This document shows positions 33,314 through 42,624 of a DNA stretch of 48,856 nucleotides, in pieces. The DNA lies in NCBI GenBank assembly GCA_030603595.1, contig JAUVXL010000003.1, positions 1 through 48,856 on the forward strand. The letters run 5' to 3'. Source of the DNA: Sedimentisphaerales bacterium (GTDB taxonomy: Bacteria > Planctomycetota > Phycisphaerae > Sedimentisphaerales > Anaerobacaceae). The first letter of the stretch is position 1; each line of letters opens with the position of its first letter. A program made the translations under genes and the position numbers. Below the pieces are notes generated by a model that did not search any database, was not told the origin of the DNA, and was given only the letters and a program-made list of their open reading frames with translations.

Positions 33314-35287
33314 GTGAACGTGAGAAAGATTATACTTACGATTGCATTAATGTCGGCTTTGAGTGCTGGAGCAGAAAACGACTTCACTGCCTGGCATAAT
33401 AGCGACAAATGGGACGTAGCCGGGGATGCCGCGCTCAACTCGGATAACTTAAAGCGGCTGGTCGGCAAGGCCGGCAGCGGTGTTCTGATCAACGGCAAAG
33501 AAGGCAAGCGCCCCAGCCTCGTTACGAAGCGGCGCGATTACCGTGATGTCGAGATTCATGTGGAATTCATGGTGGCCAAAGGCTCGAACTCCGGCGTGAT
33601 ATTTCATGGCAACCATGAAATCCAGATACTCGACAGCTACGGAGTTAAGAAACTAACTGCGGGACATTGCGGGGGGGTATATCCGCGGGCCGAGAACAAG
33701 CCTACCTACCATCACATCGGCGGCGGCTCTGCCCCCAGGGTCAATGCGGCTAAACCGCCGGGCCAGTGGCAGACTATGGACATTATCTTCCAGGCCGCCA
33801 GATTCGACAAGGCCGGCAAGAAGACGGCTCATGCCAGGTTTGTTAAGGTTGTGCACAACGGGAAGGTGATCCAGGAAGACGTGGAAGTGCCGTACGCCTG
33901 CGGCCCGAACTGGGACCGCAAACAGTTTCCTCAGGGACCCATCATCATCCAGGGCGACTACGGCCCGATAGCAGTTCGCAACGTGCGCATCAAGGAATGG
34001 AAAGCAGACGAAGAGAAAAAACTGAACGTCCCGCCTGAAGGGTTCACTGCCCTTTTTAACGGTAAGGACTTCGCCGGCTGGCGAGTACATCCCAAGACAG
34101 AAGAAATGTGGTCTATCGAGGACGGCGTGCTCAAGGCGCATGGTCTTCTCGAGCAGTGGGGCGCGGACCTGGTGACCGAGAAAGAGTATCGGGATTATGT
34201 GCTAATGGCCGATTTCCGGATGCCGGCAAAATCCGATAGCGGGATCCACTTTCGAAACCTGGCTCCGGCGATGATTGGAAAGTTTGGTGATGCAGAGCAG
34301 TTCAACATCCGGTCCAAAGGCGGCATGGGGCAACTGGAAAGTTTCCAGTTTCTGCCGGAGAATATGAAACTGACAAAGGAACAACTGCCGCAAGTCAGAT
34401 ATATTGATCCGGAAATTGGCCTCTGGCATACCATCAAGCTGACCGTGGTTGGCAAGAACCTGACGGCTGAATATGACGGCGAGGTCATTCTCGATCATTT
34501 TGAATATCCGGAAGGGATCCTGAGCACGAAACCCAATACCATCCGGTTTCAGAAGCATCGCTTCACCGACGGCGACAAACCGGGCGAGAAGAATCCTTGT
34601 CCGATTGAGTACCGCAATATCTTTATCAAAGAGATCAAGCCTTCCAAACTGAACGTTGCGCCGGAGGGCTTTACAGCGCTCTTCAACGGCAAGGACCTCA
34701 CAGGCTGGCATACGCCGCCCCTGGTCAAAGAATACTGGTCAGTTGAGGACGGAGTACTCAAATCACCAGGGCTTATTAAGCACTGGGGCGCCTCCCTGGC
34801 AACAAAGAAGCATTACAGAGATTTCATACTGATGCTCGATTTCAGGATGCCGACAATTTCGGACAGCGGCATCAACTTCCGCAGACTGATTCCGGAGATT
34901 CCGGGCTTCGGAGACATGGAGCAGTTTAACCTGAGATCGAAGGGCGGAATGGGACATCTGGAAAGTTACTATTTTCTACCGAAGCAGGTTGCAGAAGAAA
35001 TGGGACTCAAGGAGGAAGAGAAACCTCATGTCAGACATATTGATCCGGAAGTCGGCCTCTGGCATACGGTCAAGCTGACCATGAAAGGCCGGACGTTCTC
35101 AGCCGAGTATGACGGAGAGGTTCTTCACGACAAGTTCGAGTTTCACGACTGGATGATAAACATGGAGCCGGCGCCTATCAGGCTTCAGAAGCATATCGTT
35201 GTGCACGGTGATAACCTCGGCAAAGAGAACCCCTGCCCCATTGAATACCGCAATATCTTCATCAAAGAGATCAAGTCTTCCGAATAG
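33314..35287 (+). CDS. Secreted protein with three tandem DUF1080 domains
   Basis: 657 residues from a GTG at 33314; GTG at 33320 is equally possible. After a signal peptide (KIILTIALMSALSAGAEN) come three DUF1080-type jelly rolls at ~20-232, ~235-442 and ~447-655. Domain 1 is the most diverged (YDVEIHVEF-like core, NSGVIFHGNHEIQILDSYG). Domains 2 and 3 begin alike (EGFTALFNGKD) and end alike (PCPIEYRNIFIKEIK), and their last 45 bases match at 41 of 45 positions. So they arose by a recent internal duplication of ~212 codons. The protein could bind or cleave keto-glycosides. The next gene, a sulfatase, starts 30 bases after the stop. Confidence 0.92.
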   Translation: MNVRKIILTIALMSALSAGAENDFTAWHNSDKWDVAGDAALNSDNLKRLVGKAGSGVLINGKEGKRPSLVTKRRDYRDVEIHVEFMVAKGSNSGVIFHGNHEIQILDSYGVKKLTAGHCGGVYPRAENKPTYHHIGGGSAPRVNAAKPPGQWQTMDIIFQAARFDKAGKKTAHARFVKVVHNGKVIQEDVEVPYACGPNWDRKQFPQGPIIIQGDYGPIAVRNVRIKEWKADEEKKLNVPPEGFTALFNGKDFAGWRVHPKTEEMWSIEDGVLKAHGLLEQWGADLVTEKEYRDYVLMADFRMPAKSDSGIHFRNLAPAMIGKFGDAEQFNIRSKGGMGQLESFQFLPENMKLTKEQLPQVRYIDPEIGLWHTIKLTVVGKNLTAEYDGEVILDHFEYPEGILSTKPNTIRFQKHRFTDGDKPGEKNPCPIEYRNIFIKEIKPSKLNVAPEGFTALFNGKDLTGWHTPPLVKEYWSVEDGVLKSPGLIKHWGASLATKKHYRDFILMLDFRMPTISDSGINFRRLIPEIPGFGDMEQFNLRSKGGMGHLESYYFLPKQVAEEMGLKEEEKPHVRHIDPEVGLWHTVKLTMKGRTFSAEYDGEVLHDKFEFHDWMINMEPAPIRLQKHIVVHGDNLGKENPCPIEYRNIFIKEIKSSE

Positions 35288-35317
35288 ATGGTCTCGGCGG
35301 AGTTCAAAGGAAAAAAC

Positions 35318-36958
35318 ATGAATTCGACAACACGACTGCATAGGAACGTTGACCGACGGAATTTCCTCAGGATGGCTTTTGCCGCCGGCGCCAATGTGAC
35401 CTGTCTGCTCTGCGGTGTCGTTAGCGCTCAAAAGAATCGTTCTCAACAGGCCAACGAGCAGGCAATGGCAGCCGAGCAAAAGTCACTCGCCGGGATCAGA
35501 CGACCCAACGTCGTAGTCTTGCTGGCGGATGATCTGGGTTATCAGGACATTGGCTGCTACGGAGGTCCGGTGAAGACACCGGCGCTGGACCGTCTGGCCG
35601 CCAAAGGCGTGCGATTTACAGATTTCTACTCGGGATGCGCCGTATGTTCGCCTTCGCGCGCCACATTGCTGAGCGGACGGCATCACATTCGCACCGGCGT
35701 ATTCAGTTGGATTTCGGACCACCACCAGAACTCGCATCTTTTGGAGCGAGAGGTCACGCTGCCTGAGATTCTCAAGAGTCAGGGATATGCGACTGCGCAT
35801 TTCGGAAAATGGCATCTGGGTTTGCCAACAAGAGAAAGAAACAAGCCGACGCCGAGTCAGCATGGGTTTGATTACTGGTTTGCAACTGGTAATAACGCTG
35901 CGCCAAGTCACAAGAATCCGGTTAATTTCATTCGCAACGGGAAACCAGTTGGCCAAATCGAAGGCTACGCGTGCCGGATTGTCGTCGACGAAGCGATTTC
36001 ATGGCTGGATGAAGAGCGTAAGGCCGACAAGTCGTTCTTCCTGAACATCTGGTTTCACGAGCCCCATGCCCCCATCGCGGCGCCGGAAAGAATCGTTTCG
36101 CAGTACGGGGAACTGAAGGATCCCGCAGCGATCTATTCCGGCACGATCGACAATACGGACCGCGCCATCGCGCGGTTGCTGAAGAAACTGGAACAGGTTG
36201 ATTCTCCTGAGAACACGCTGATAATTTACTCATCGGACAACGGCAGCTATCGGGCCGATCGCGTCGGCGCCTTGCGCGGCACAAAGGGTTCCAATTTTGA
36301 AGGCGGTATTCGTGTTCCCGGCATCTTTTATTGGCCGGGCACGATTACGAAAGGTCGTCTCGAACACAAGCCGGCCGGATTGGTCGATCTGCTGCCGACG
36401 GTTTGTGGTCTGATCGGGATCAACAAACCTGAAGGTGTTCACCTCGACGGTTCCGATCTCTCGCCGCTGCTGATTGGTCGCGCAGACAAATTCACTCGCC
36501 ACCAGCCGCTCTTTTGGCTTCTGCCGGCAGCAGGACCCGCCGTGGCGATCCGGGACGGCAACTATTCGCTGGTAGCCTATCGCGATTACAGTCTTCCGAA
36601 GGACCGGGGAAAAATGACTGCCCTGATGAAGCAAATCGAAGAAACACTTCGGAAGAATGGTACTCTTGCAGAAGAGATTCGCGGCAGCACTCTGCAGGAA
36701 CAAATGTTCGAGGGGTTCAAAGACAAAGAAGCGGAGAAACTCCGTGGTCAATATATCCGGTTGAACATGTTTCAGGAAGCGTGGATACCGGCGATCAAAG
36801 CAGGTTCATATCGGCGATTTCAGTTGTTTGACCTGGCCAGGGATCCGCAGCAGAAGCACGATCTATCGGCGCAACTGCCCGGCGTCCTTGCCAGGCTAAA
36901 GAAGAAGTTGCTCGAAATTAACGCGAGGGTAATGGCTGACGCACCGGAGTGGCAATGA
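35318..36958 (+). CDS. Formylglycine-dependent sulfatase (arylsulfatase family, Tat-exported)
   Basis: 546 residues from the ATG at 35318, preceded by AAAGGA. A twin-arginine signal (DRRNFLRMAFAAG) fits export. The metal-binding RPNVVVLLADDLGYQDIGCYGG and the formylglycine motif CSPSRATLLSGRH (Cys110) identify the type I sulfatase family. FGKWHLGL, HEPHAPIAAPERI and YSSDNGSYRADRVGALRGTKGSNFEGGIRVPGI complete the active-site set. It should remove sulfate from a polysaccharide, for example of algal or animal-mucin origin; the exact ester is not readable. It needs a formylglycine-generating enzyme, not seen here. The following propeller gene overlaps its stop by 4 bp. Confidence 0.95.
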   Translation: MNSTTRLHRNVDRRNFLRMAFAAGANVTCLLCGVVSAQKNRSQQANEQAMAAEQKSLAGIRRPNVVVLLADDLGYQDIGCYGGPVKTPALDRLAAKGVRFTDFYSGCAVCSPSRATLLSGRHHIRTGVFSWISDHHQNSHLLEREVTLPEILKSQGYATAHFGKWHLGLPTRERNKPTPSQHGFDYWFATGNNAAPSHKNPVNFIRNGKPVGQIEGYACRIVVDEAISWLDEERKADKSFFLNIWFHEPHAPIAAPERIVSQYGELKDPAAIYSGTIDNTDRAIARLLKKLEQVDSPENTLIIYSSDNGSYRADRVGALRGTKGSNFEGGIRVPGIFYWPGTITKGRLEHKPAGLVDLLPTVCGLIGINKPEGVHLDGSDLSPLLIGRADKFTRHQPLFWLLPAAGPAVAIRDGNYSLVAYRDYSLPKDRGKMTALMKQIEETLRKNGTLAEEIRGSTLQEQMFEGFKDKEAEKLRGQYIRLNMFQEAWIPAIKAGSYRRFQLFDLARDPQQKHDLSAQLPGVLARLKKKLLEINARVMADAPEWQ

Positions 36959-38526
36959 GTAAATCAAGAATGAAAAGCCTGGTTGTTGTGGAGAAATTAA
37001 TGAGATCATTTCAATCGCTTGTCGGTGTCCTTCTGTTGTTGGGGGTGTGTTGCCCCTCCGCGCAAGCTGAATCCGTGAACTGGAATCAGTTCCGCGGACC
37101 GAATGGCGCCGGCATCGCAGCCGGCTTCAAACCGCCGTTAAAGATCGTCGCGGATCAGGCAGCATGGAAAACGCCGCTGCCTCCGGGCAAATCGTCACCG
37201 GTGCTTTGGAGAGACCGTGTCTTTCTGACCGGCGTCGAGGGGGACCGATTAGCGACGTTGGCCCTCGACGCGAAGTCGGGTAAGGTCTTATGGAAAAGGC
37301 TTGCCCCGGAGACGCCGTTGGAACGGGTTCACCGCGCAAACAGTGTCGCGGCGTCCACGCCTTGTGTGGATGAGAATCACGTCTACGTTTATTTCGGGTC
37401 GTACGGATTGCTGTGCTACGACCACGAAGGTCTCGAACAATGGAAGAAACCGATTCCCACTCCCAAGAGCGTGTACGGGGTGGCAACGTCACCGATCTTG
37501 CATGGGCAACGGCTCATCCTTGTCTTGGACGACGATGCAAACCTGCAGGGCAGCCGTTTGAGTCGGTCCAAGGTAATCGCCTTGGATAAAACGACGGGAG
37601 AACCGGTTTGGGAAACGCCTCGGCCCTACAATCGAGGCGTCTGGTCCACTCCGATGATCTGGAAACACGAGAGCGGAACTGAGTTGGTCGTCCTTGGCAA
37701 CGGGCGGGTATATGGCTACGAACCGGCCACCGGCCAAGAAAGATGGCACGTTGGCGGTTTTTCGCGTGAACCGATCGCCGTGCCGGTTGCAGGCAACGGA
37801 CAACTCTATGTTTCTGTTGCGATGCAGGGCGGTCGCGGTGACGTGAAATTGGACCCGGAACCTTTCTGGGTCGCCATGCTTCATTTCGACCGCAACGGCG
37901 ACGGTCGAATCGGGCGTGATGAAATCACGAAAGACTTCACTTCGCCTTTCCGTCCCGAGCTTCCTCCCGGGCATCCAGGATTCGGACGTCCCCTATCTAA
38001 TGATCCGGCCCAACGAAGAAAGCAGCAGAACGATCTGTTCGATTGGCGAGATAAGAACAAGGACGGTTTCTGGACCAAGGAAGAGTTTACGGCCGACATG
38101 AGAGTCGGTCGCGGCCAGCCCAACCTGGCTTCGATTCGAGCGGGCGGGCGGGGTGACATCACCGAATCCCATGTTATGTGGAATCTCCGCCGCGGCATAC
38201 CGGAGATTCCGTCCCCCGTTTTTCACTCGGGCCGACTCTATATGGTCCGGTCCGGTGGAACTTTAAGCTGTGTACGAACCGATACCGGCGAAGTGATATA
38301 TCGGGAGCGGCTGGGAGCCACGGGGCAATACAGCGCCTCGCCGGTGATTGCCGACGACCACGTGTACCTCGTTTCCAACCGCGGAGTGTTAACGGTTGTG
38401 AAATGCGGCGATGAGTTCAAAGTGACTCATCAAGCCGATCTCGGTGTGCCCGTCTCCGCCACCCCGGCGATGGATGAAGACAGCCTTTATCTTAGAACAG
38501 ACGATGCTTTACTGGCCTTTCGTTGA
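36955..38526 (+). CDS. Secreted PQQ-like beta-propeller protein with two EF-hand-like loops
   Basis: 523 residues from the ATG at 36955, overlapping the sulfatase stop by 4 bp (ATGA), with CCGGAG upstream; ATG at 37000 is an alternative that gives a tighter signal peptide (SFQSLVGVLLLLGVCCPSAQA). The propeller repeats are WNQFRGPNGAGI, LATLALDAKSGKVLWK, SKVIALDKTTGEPVWETPRP, and YSASPVIADDHVYLVSNRGVLTVV. Between blades are two calcium-binding-like loops, DRNGDGRIGRDE and DKNKDGFWTKEE. PQQ-like repeats do not themselves prove PQQ binding, and no catalytic aspartate is clear. It may be a structural or sugar-oxidising partner of the sulfatase, with which it is probably co-translated. Confidence 0.9.
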   Translation: MSKSRMKSLVVVEKLMRSFQSLVGVLLLLGVCCPSAQAESVNWNQFRGPNGAGIAAGFKPPLKIVADQAAWKTPLPPGKSSPVLWRDRVFLTGVEGDRLATLALDAKSGKVLWKRLAPETPLERVHRANSVAASTPCVDENHVYVYFGSYGLLCYDHEGLEQWKKPIPTPKSVYGVATSPILHGQRLILVLDDDANLQGSRLSRSKVIALDKTTGEPVWETPRPYNRGVWSTPMIWKHESGTELVVLGNGRVYGYEPATGQERWHVGGFSREPIAVPVAGNGQLYVSVAMQGGRGDVKLDPEPFWVAMLHFDRNGDGRIGRDEITKDFTSPFRPELPPGHPGFGRPLSNDPAQRRKQQNDLFDWRDKNKDGFWTKEEFTADMRVGRGQPNLASIRAGGRGDITESHVMWNLRRGIPEIPSPVFHSGRLYMVRSGGTLSCVRTDTGEVIYRERLGATGQYSASPVIADDHVYLVSNRGVLTVVKCGDEFKVTHQADLGVPVSATPAMDEDSLYLRTDDALLAFR

Positions 38527-38769
38527 GACTGGAAAATCGATGGCAATTTGGCCGAGCAGCTTTATCGCCTGGCTCAGTGATTCTGACATAATGCAACAAT
38601 AGCACACCAGCGTATGGAAATGTATTGAGAATAACAGAAGAAGAGATTTGCTCTTGAAACGCATACTCACGCCAATCCTGACACCTATATGGCCGGCAAA
38701 TGAAAGATGAACATAAGAACCGAAAAGCAAAATGCACAATAATTTCTGACTGTTAGAAGGATTCGCACA

Positions 38770-40035
38770 ATGAAATACACACTCCTGCTGGTTCTGGCAA
38801 TCGCCGCGGCATCTGTATCCGCCGGCGACTGGCCTGGGTTTCACGGGCCCAATCGCGACAATAAATCAACCGACAAGGGGTTGCTGAAGACGTGGCCCGA
38901 AGGGGGCCCTTCACGTATCTGGGAAGCGGCTGGGATTGGCGAGGGGTACTCCACGGTTGCAATCGTCGGCAAAAGGATCTACACGGCCGGAGCGATCGAC
39001 GATGATTGTGTCATTACCGCACTCGACATGGATGGGAAGGAGGTCTGGACTCGAAAAAACGGCAAGGCGTGGAAGAAGAGCTATCCCGGGACCCGCTCTA
39101 CCCCGACGATCACCGACGGTCTGCTCCACCACCTGAGCGGAATCGGAAATCTTATATGCCTCAAGGCGGATAGCGGTGATGTGGTATGGTCCACTAATAC
39201 TCTGAAGGAATTCGGCGGTCGCAATATTATATGGGGGCTGGCGGAATCACCGCTCGTTATAGGCGATAAAGTGATCTGCACACCAGGCGGCAAGAACGTC
39301 AGTATGGTGGCGCTCGACAGGAAGACGGGGAAGGTTGCCTGGCAATGCACCGGTGCAGGCGACAAACCGGGTTATGCCTCGGCGATCCTGATCGAATACC
39401 AGGGGCTCAAACAGATCGTTACGGCGATGTCGGAATCGATCGTTGGAGTTCGCGCCTCGGACGGCAAACTCCTGTGGCGGTATCCACACAAGGTCTATAC
39501 GGACCAGAATATCACAACGCCGCTTTTTCACGATGGTTTTCTGATTATCTCCGGTTGTGTCAGAAAGGGGACGACTTCGCTACAGCTCCGGGTTTCAGGT
39601 GACGAATGCTCGGCAGAAGAACATTGGCATAACGGGACGCTCGATAACAAACAGGGTGGCATCGTTCTGCTGGACGGCAGACTGTACGGATACGCGGAGA
39701 GTCAGAACAGGTCGGAACCGTGGGTGTGCGTCGATTTCAAGTCGGGCGATACGATTTTCCAGTCTGCTCCCGTGAAGTCCTCGTACAAGTACAAGAACGG
39801 TTGTCTTACCTATGCTGACGGGATGTTCTATCTTTACTCAGATGACGGCAATATGGCCCTGGCCAAGCCCATGCCCAGGGGTTTGGAGGTCACCGGCAGA
39901 CTGGCGCTCAAGGATCCGGGAACGCGCCAGACGTGGGCGCATCCTGTTGTGCATGGCGGGAGGTTGTACCTTAGGTATGGTGACAAACTGGGTGTCTATA
40001 ATGTTTCCGGAGGCGCCGACCGGAAGGAGAATTAA
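38770..40035 (+). CDS. Secreted PQQ-like beta-propeller protein
   Basis: 421 residues with a short signal peptide (YTLLLVLAIAAASVSAG) and AGAAGGA upstream. PQQ-like propeller blades are visible throughout: GDWPGFHGPNRDN, YTAGAIDDDCVITALDMDGKEVWTRKNG, GNLICLKADSGDVVWSTN, VSMVALDRKTGKVAWQCTG, IVGVRASDGKLLWRYPHK and IVLLDGRLYGYAESQNRSEPWVCVDFKSGD. It resembles its neighbour upstream but has no EF-hand-like insert, so the two are divergent paralogues. The 243 bp between them hold no gene, only a weak ribosome-site lead-in. Role unknown, likely periplasmic. Confidence 0.92.
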   Translation: MKYTLLLVLAIAAASVSAGDWPGFHGPNRDNKSTDKGLLKTWPEGGPSRIWEAAGIGEGYSTVAIVGKRIYTAGAIDDDCVITALDMDGKEVWTRKNGKAWKKSYPGTRSTPTITDGLLHHLSGIGNLICLKADSGDVVWSTNTLKEFGGRNIIWGLAESPLVIGDKVICTPGGKNVSMVALDRKTGKVAWQCTGAGDKPGYASAILIEYQGLKQIVTAMSESIVGVRASDGKLLWRYPHKVYTDQNITTPLFHDGFLIISGCVRKGTTSLQLRVSGDECSAEEHWHNGTLDNKQGGIVLLDGRLYGYAESQNRSEPWVCVDFKSGDTIFQSAPVKSSYKYKNGCLTYADGMFYLYSDDGNMALAKPMPRGLEVTGRLALKDPGTRQTWAHPVVHGGRLYLRYGDKLGVYNVSGGADRKEN

Positions 40036-40046
40036 GGGGATTTACA

Positions 40047-40178
40047 ATGATCAAATCGGACAAGCCAGAACGATTAACTTCAGGCGGGCGCGGTTCTGAC
40101 TCGGCCCTGGGGCTGGGCGAGGCACGGGCCAACGTACCGGCCGATTACCATCGGCAAAGAAACCGAGAATACGTATAA
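40047..40178 (+). CDS. Possible 43-residue small ORF
   Basis: An ATG six bases after AAGGGGA opens a frame of 43 codons (starts MIKSDKPERLTSGG, ends YHRQRNREYV). It follows the propeller gene by 11 bp. I recognise no family, and the composition is not convincing. It may equally be the remains of a larger gene or pure chance; the strong ribosome binding site is the only positive sign. Confidence 0.3.
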   Translation: MIKSDKPERLTSGGRGSDSALGLGEARANVPADYHRQRNREYV

Positions 40179-40236
40179 TAGACACTTAAATGAACAACAT
40201 CGATTCAATATTTATTCAAATTTTTGGAGAACAATC

Positions 40237-41403
40237 ATGACACATACGACAAAAAAACTTGTTTTGGCATTTGTTGCAGCCGTGATGATCGGAATGCCTT
40301 GCATGGCTCAAGAGGTGGAGCCGCCTTTTACGTGGGAAGGAAAGGGCGCCGCATCCTTCATCAGCGAGGGCGGAATTAGAGAAGCCGATTTTCAGTTCGA
40401 ATTATCGATTGACGAACAAGGAATGGTTGACGGAAAAACAAGCAACGAAGACGGAACCTCGAAAATAAGGCACGTCTTCTATACCGAGCCAAAGCAATAC
40501 GATTTCCCCGGCTTCTTTACGAGGAATATCGTTATCGTTCTGATATTCGACGAATACGGCAACAATCCTATGTTGAGCGTTGTGAACGGACGTATCCTGA
40601 TGGACAAGTTTCTCTACGGCGAAATGATGCTCACCGGTTATGAAGCAGGCAGTGATACGGCGAAGGCCCTTGGCGTCGGCGATTCCGAGGCGACGCTGAT
40701 GGAAGGAGATGAGTTGCCGAGCAGGTTGAAATCGGTGCTGAAGAAATGCCTGCCCGTCGGCATAGTGAAAATCGAAGGCGGTTACAAGAACGCAGAAACA
40801 ACCGCTGCCCCGGGCGCAGCCGGCTCGCAGGGCGGCGATACCGTTGCCCTGTTCAATAAGAGTGACTTTAAAGACGGGTATGTGTACCTGGAGGATTCAG
40901 ATGCCGACCCCAAGAGCGTGTGGAAGGTGCAGAACGGCGAACTTCGGTGTTCGGGAAACCCCGTAGGGCTTTTGCGTACGAAGCAAGAGTACAGCGACTA
41001 CAAACTCTCCCTTGAATGGCGATGGCCGGGAAAGCCCGGCAACAGCGGAGTCCTGCTGCGGATGAGCGGCGAAGAAAAAATCTGGCCCTTATGTATGGAA
41101 GCGCAACTTATGCACACACGCGCAGGCGATTTCGTTGGAATGGGCTGCAATTTCAATGAAAACAAAGCTCAACAAGGCGGGCCCATCAGCTATACGCCGC
41201 GAATGAATAACTCCAACGAGAAGGAACCCGGCGGCTGGAACAAGTACGAGATCGTCTGCAAAGGCGATACGGTAGAGGCGACCATCAATGGCCAACTCCA
41301 GAACAAGGCGACCGGCGTAAACATTAGCAAGGGGTACATCGGTCTCCAGAGTGAAGGCGCCCCCATCATGTTCAGGAACATCAAGCTGACGCCTCTGCGA
41401 TGA
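40237..41403 (+). CDS. Secreted DUF1080 protein with an extra N-terminal domain
   Basis: 388 residues with TTTTGGAG before the ATG and a signal peptide (KLVLAFVAAVMIGMPCMAQ). Residues ~25-190 form a domain I do not recognise (FTWEGKGAASFISEGG, TRNIVIVLIFDEYGN, NPMLSVVNGRILMDKFLYGEMMLTGYE). It is joined by a PGAAGSQ linker to a DUF1080 domain at ~200-388: TVALFNKSDFKDGYVYLEDS, KLSLEWRWPGKPGNSGVLLRM, CMEAQLMHTRAGDFVGMG and YIGLQSEGAPIMFRNIKLTPL. This resembles the single-domain gene at 21944 in its second half. It ends the plus-strand catabolic series before the broken-gene region. Confidence 0.88.
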   Translation: MTHTTKKLVLAFVAAVMIGMPCMAQEVEPPFTWEGKGAASFISEGGIREADFQFELSIDEQGMVDGKTSNEDGTSKIRHVFYTEPKQYDFPGFFTRNIVIVLIFDEYGNNPMLSVVNGRILMDKFLYGEMMLTGYEAGSDTAKALGVGDSEATLMEGDELPSRLKSVLKKCLPVGIVKIEGGYKNAETTAAPGAAGSQGGDTVALFNKSDFKDGYVYLEDSDADPKSVWKVQNGELRCSGNPVGLLRTKQEYSDYKLSLEWRWPGKPGNSGVLLRMSGEEKIWPLCMEAQLMHTRAGDFVGMGCNFNENKAQQGGPISYTPRMNNSNEKEPGGWNKYEIVCKGDTVEATINGQLQNKATGVNISKGYIGLQSEGAPIMFRNIKLTPLR

Positions 41404-41423
41404 ACTGAGTTGAGGGCCCTTCA

Positions 41424-42243
41424 ATGCCAATTACAGGACAAGGATACCCGCAAAAAAAAAGGAAAACTGACGTGAAGATATTGAGAAACTTGAGTTGGAT
41501 ACGCGTCCCGGCCATGTTCGCCGTTGTGGGGATTCTGTCGGGCGCGTTGATGTCTCCTGACGCAATGGCGCAAGAAGCCAAGGCGGTCGAGAATTTCCCC
41601 GCCGTTCTCCATCGCAACATTACCCTGTGGAGTGACGGCACACGGTTGTCCGGCGTCTTGTTCTGGCCCAAGGGCCGCGAAGAAGGCGAAAAGCTTCCGG
41701 CTATCGTGCTGTGCAACGGGTGGGGCGGTACGAAGGCTTTCTTGATGCGATCCGGTATCGCTCCGCGTTTCGCTGCGGCGGGCTATGTGGTCATCAACTA
41801 TGACTACCGCAACTGGCGCGACTTCGGTTCCGGAGTAATGGGAGAATTCGCCTGCCACATCTTCGATCCCGTCTTCACCGCCCTCGAACTCAGCCATTGC
41901 CTAAGTATCCGCGCCGAAGTGCCCGAAACAAACAAGGAAACCTTCCCCGCCTGGCAGATTGCACAATTCACCTTCCCAGGCACAAAATACACCGCCGAAA
42001 AAACGATAAACGGAGCCTGGTGCAATGGTCCCAAGCAACCGTCCCGCGACCTTGTCCCGATGCCCCCCCGACTATTCCGGCCCATTAACTGAAACCGTAC
42101 AGCTCGGAAACCTCGCAACCAACTTCCCCAACCAAACCCTGAACTGGGACGCCCAAGAATTCAAAATCAAAAACACCCCCCAGGACAATAAGTACCTCCA
42201 CAAAAAATACAGAGACGGCTGGCAAGTCAAAAGCCTGACTTAG
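41424..42243 (+). pseudogene. Chimeric remnant: alpha/beta-hydrolase 5' piece joined to Gfo/Idh/MocA pieces
   Basis: The first ~130 codons (starting at ATG 41424 or GTG 41472) are a secreted alpha/beta hydrolase beginning: signal peptide, then LPAIVLCNGWGGTKAFLMRSGIAPRFAAAGYVVINYDYR. At about 41811 the frame switches into the middle of a Gfo/Idh/MocA protein (NWRDFGSGVMGEFACHIFDPVFTALELS and FPAWQIAQFTFPGTKYTA). At the C7 run 42063-42069 the frame is shifted and ~90 residues of the family are missing. The +1 frame then gives the C-terminus (DYSGPLTETVQLGNL to YLHKKYRDGWQVKSL). Removing one C would restore the frame but not the lost part. This is a deletion mosaic, unlikely to be functional. 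Confidence 0.8.
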
Positions 42244-42291
42244 CCATCTACAAGACACCTTTCAAGGATTCGACCATCTTTGGACCATGAA

Positions 42292-42471
42292 TTGGGCGGC
42301 TTCGACCAGTGCATGTTGTCGTACGGTTATCTCCCGAGAGGACACGATCAATTGTTTTCCGCCAGGATGGTCGAGCTGCGCAATGCGTGCGTGGCGAAAG
42401 CCCATGAGCAAGGTATGGGTATTGTTGCCATGAAAGTTGTGGGCGCCGGGGTGCGGCGAAATGTTCCGTGA
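42292..42471 (+). pseudogene. Internal fragment of an aldo/keto reductase gene
   Basis: LGGFDQCMLSYGYLPRGHDQLFSARMVELRNACVAKAHEQGMGIVAMKVVGAG matches the central part of the AKR at 28729 (GGFDQCMLAYGHIPRGHDQIF...). Neither end of the gene is present, and the frame stops soon after. It derives from a paralogue, since about a quarter of the residues differ. The next ~300 bp to 42767 hold no gene apart from a hairpin. Confidence 0.8.
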
Positions 42472-42624
42472 TGTCGGAAAAATGCTCGCTGGTGGTGGTC
42501 TCTCGACCAACGCGGGGTCGGCGGCGGGTTGTGCTTCTTATTCTTAAGTATTTTGTTTGCAAGGAGTTATCGTGTCGCTGCGTGGAATGATTGTAATGTG
42601 GCACGCTGGTTGCTGTGTTTTGTG

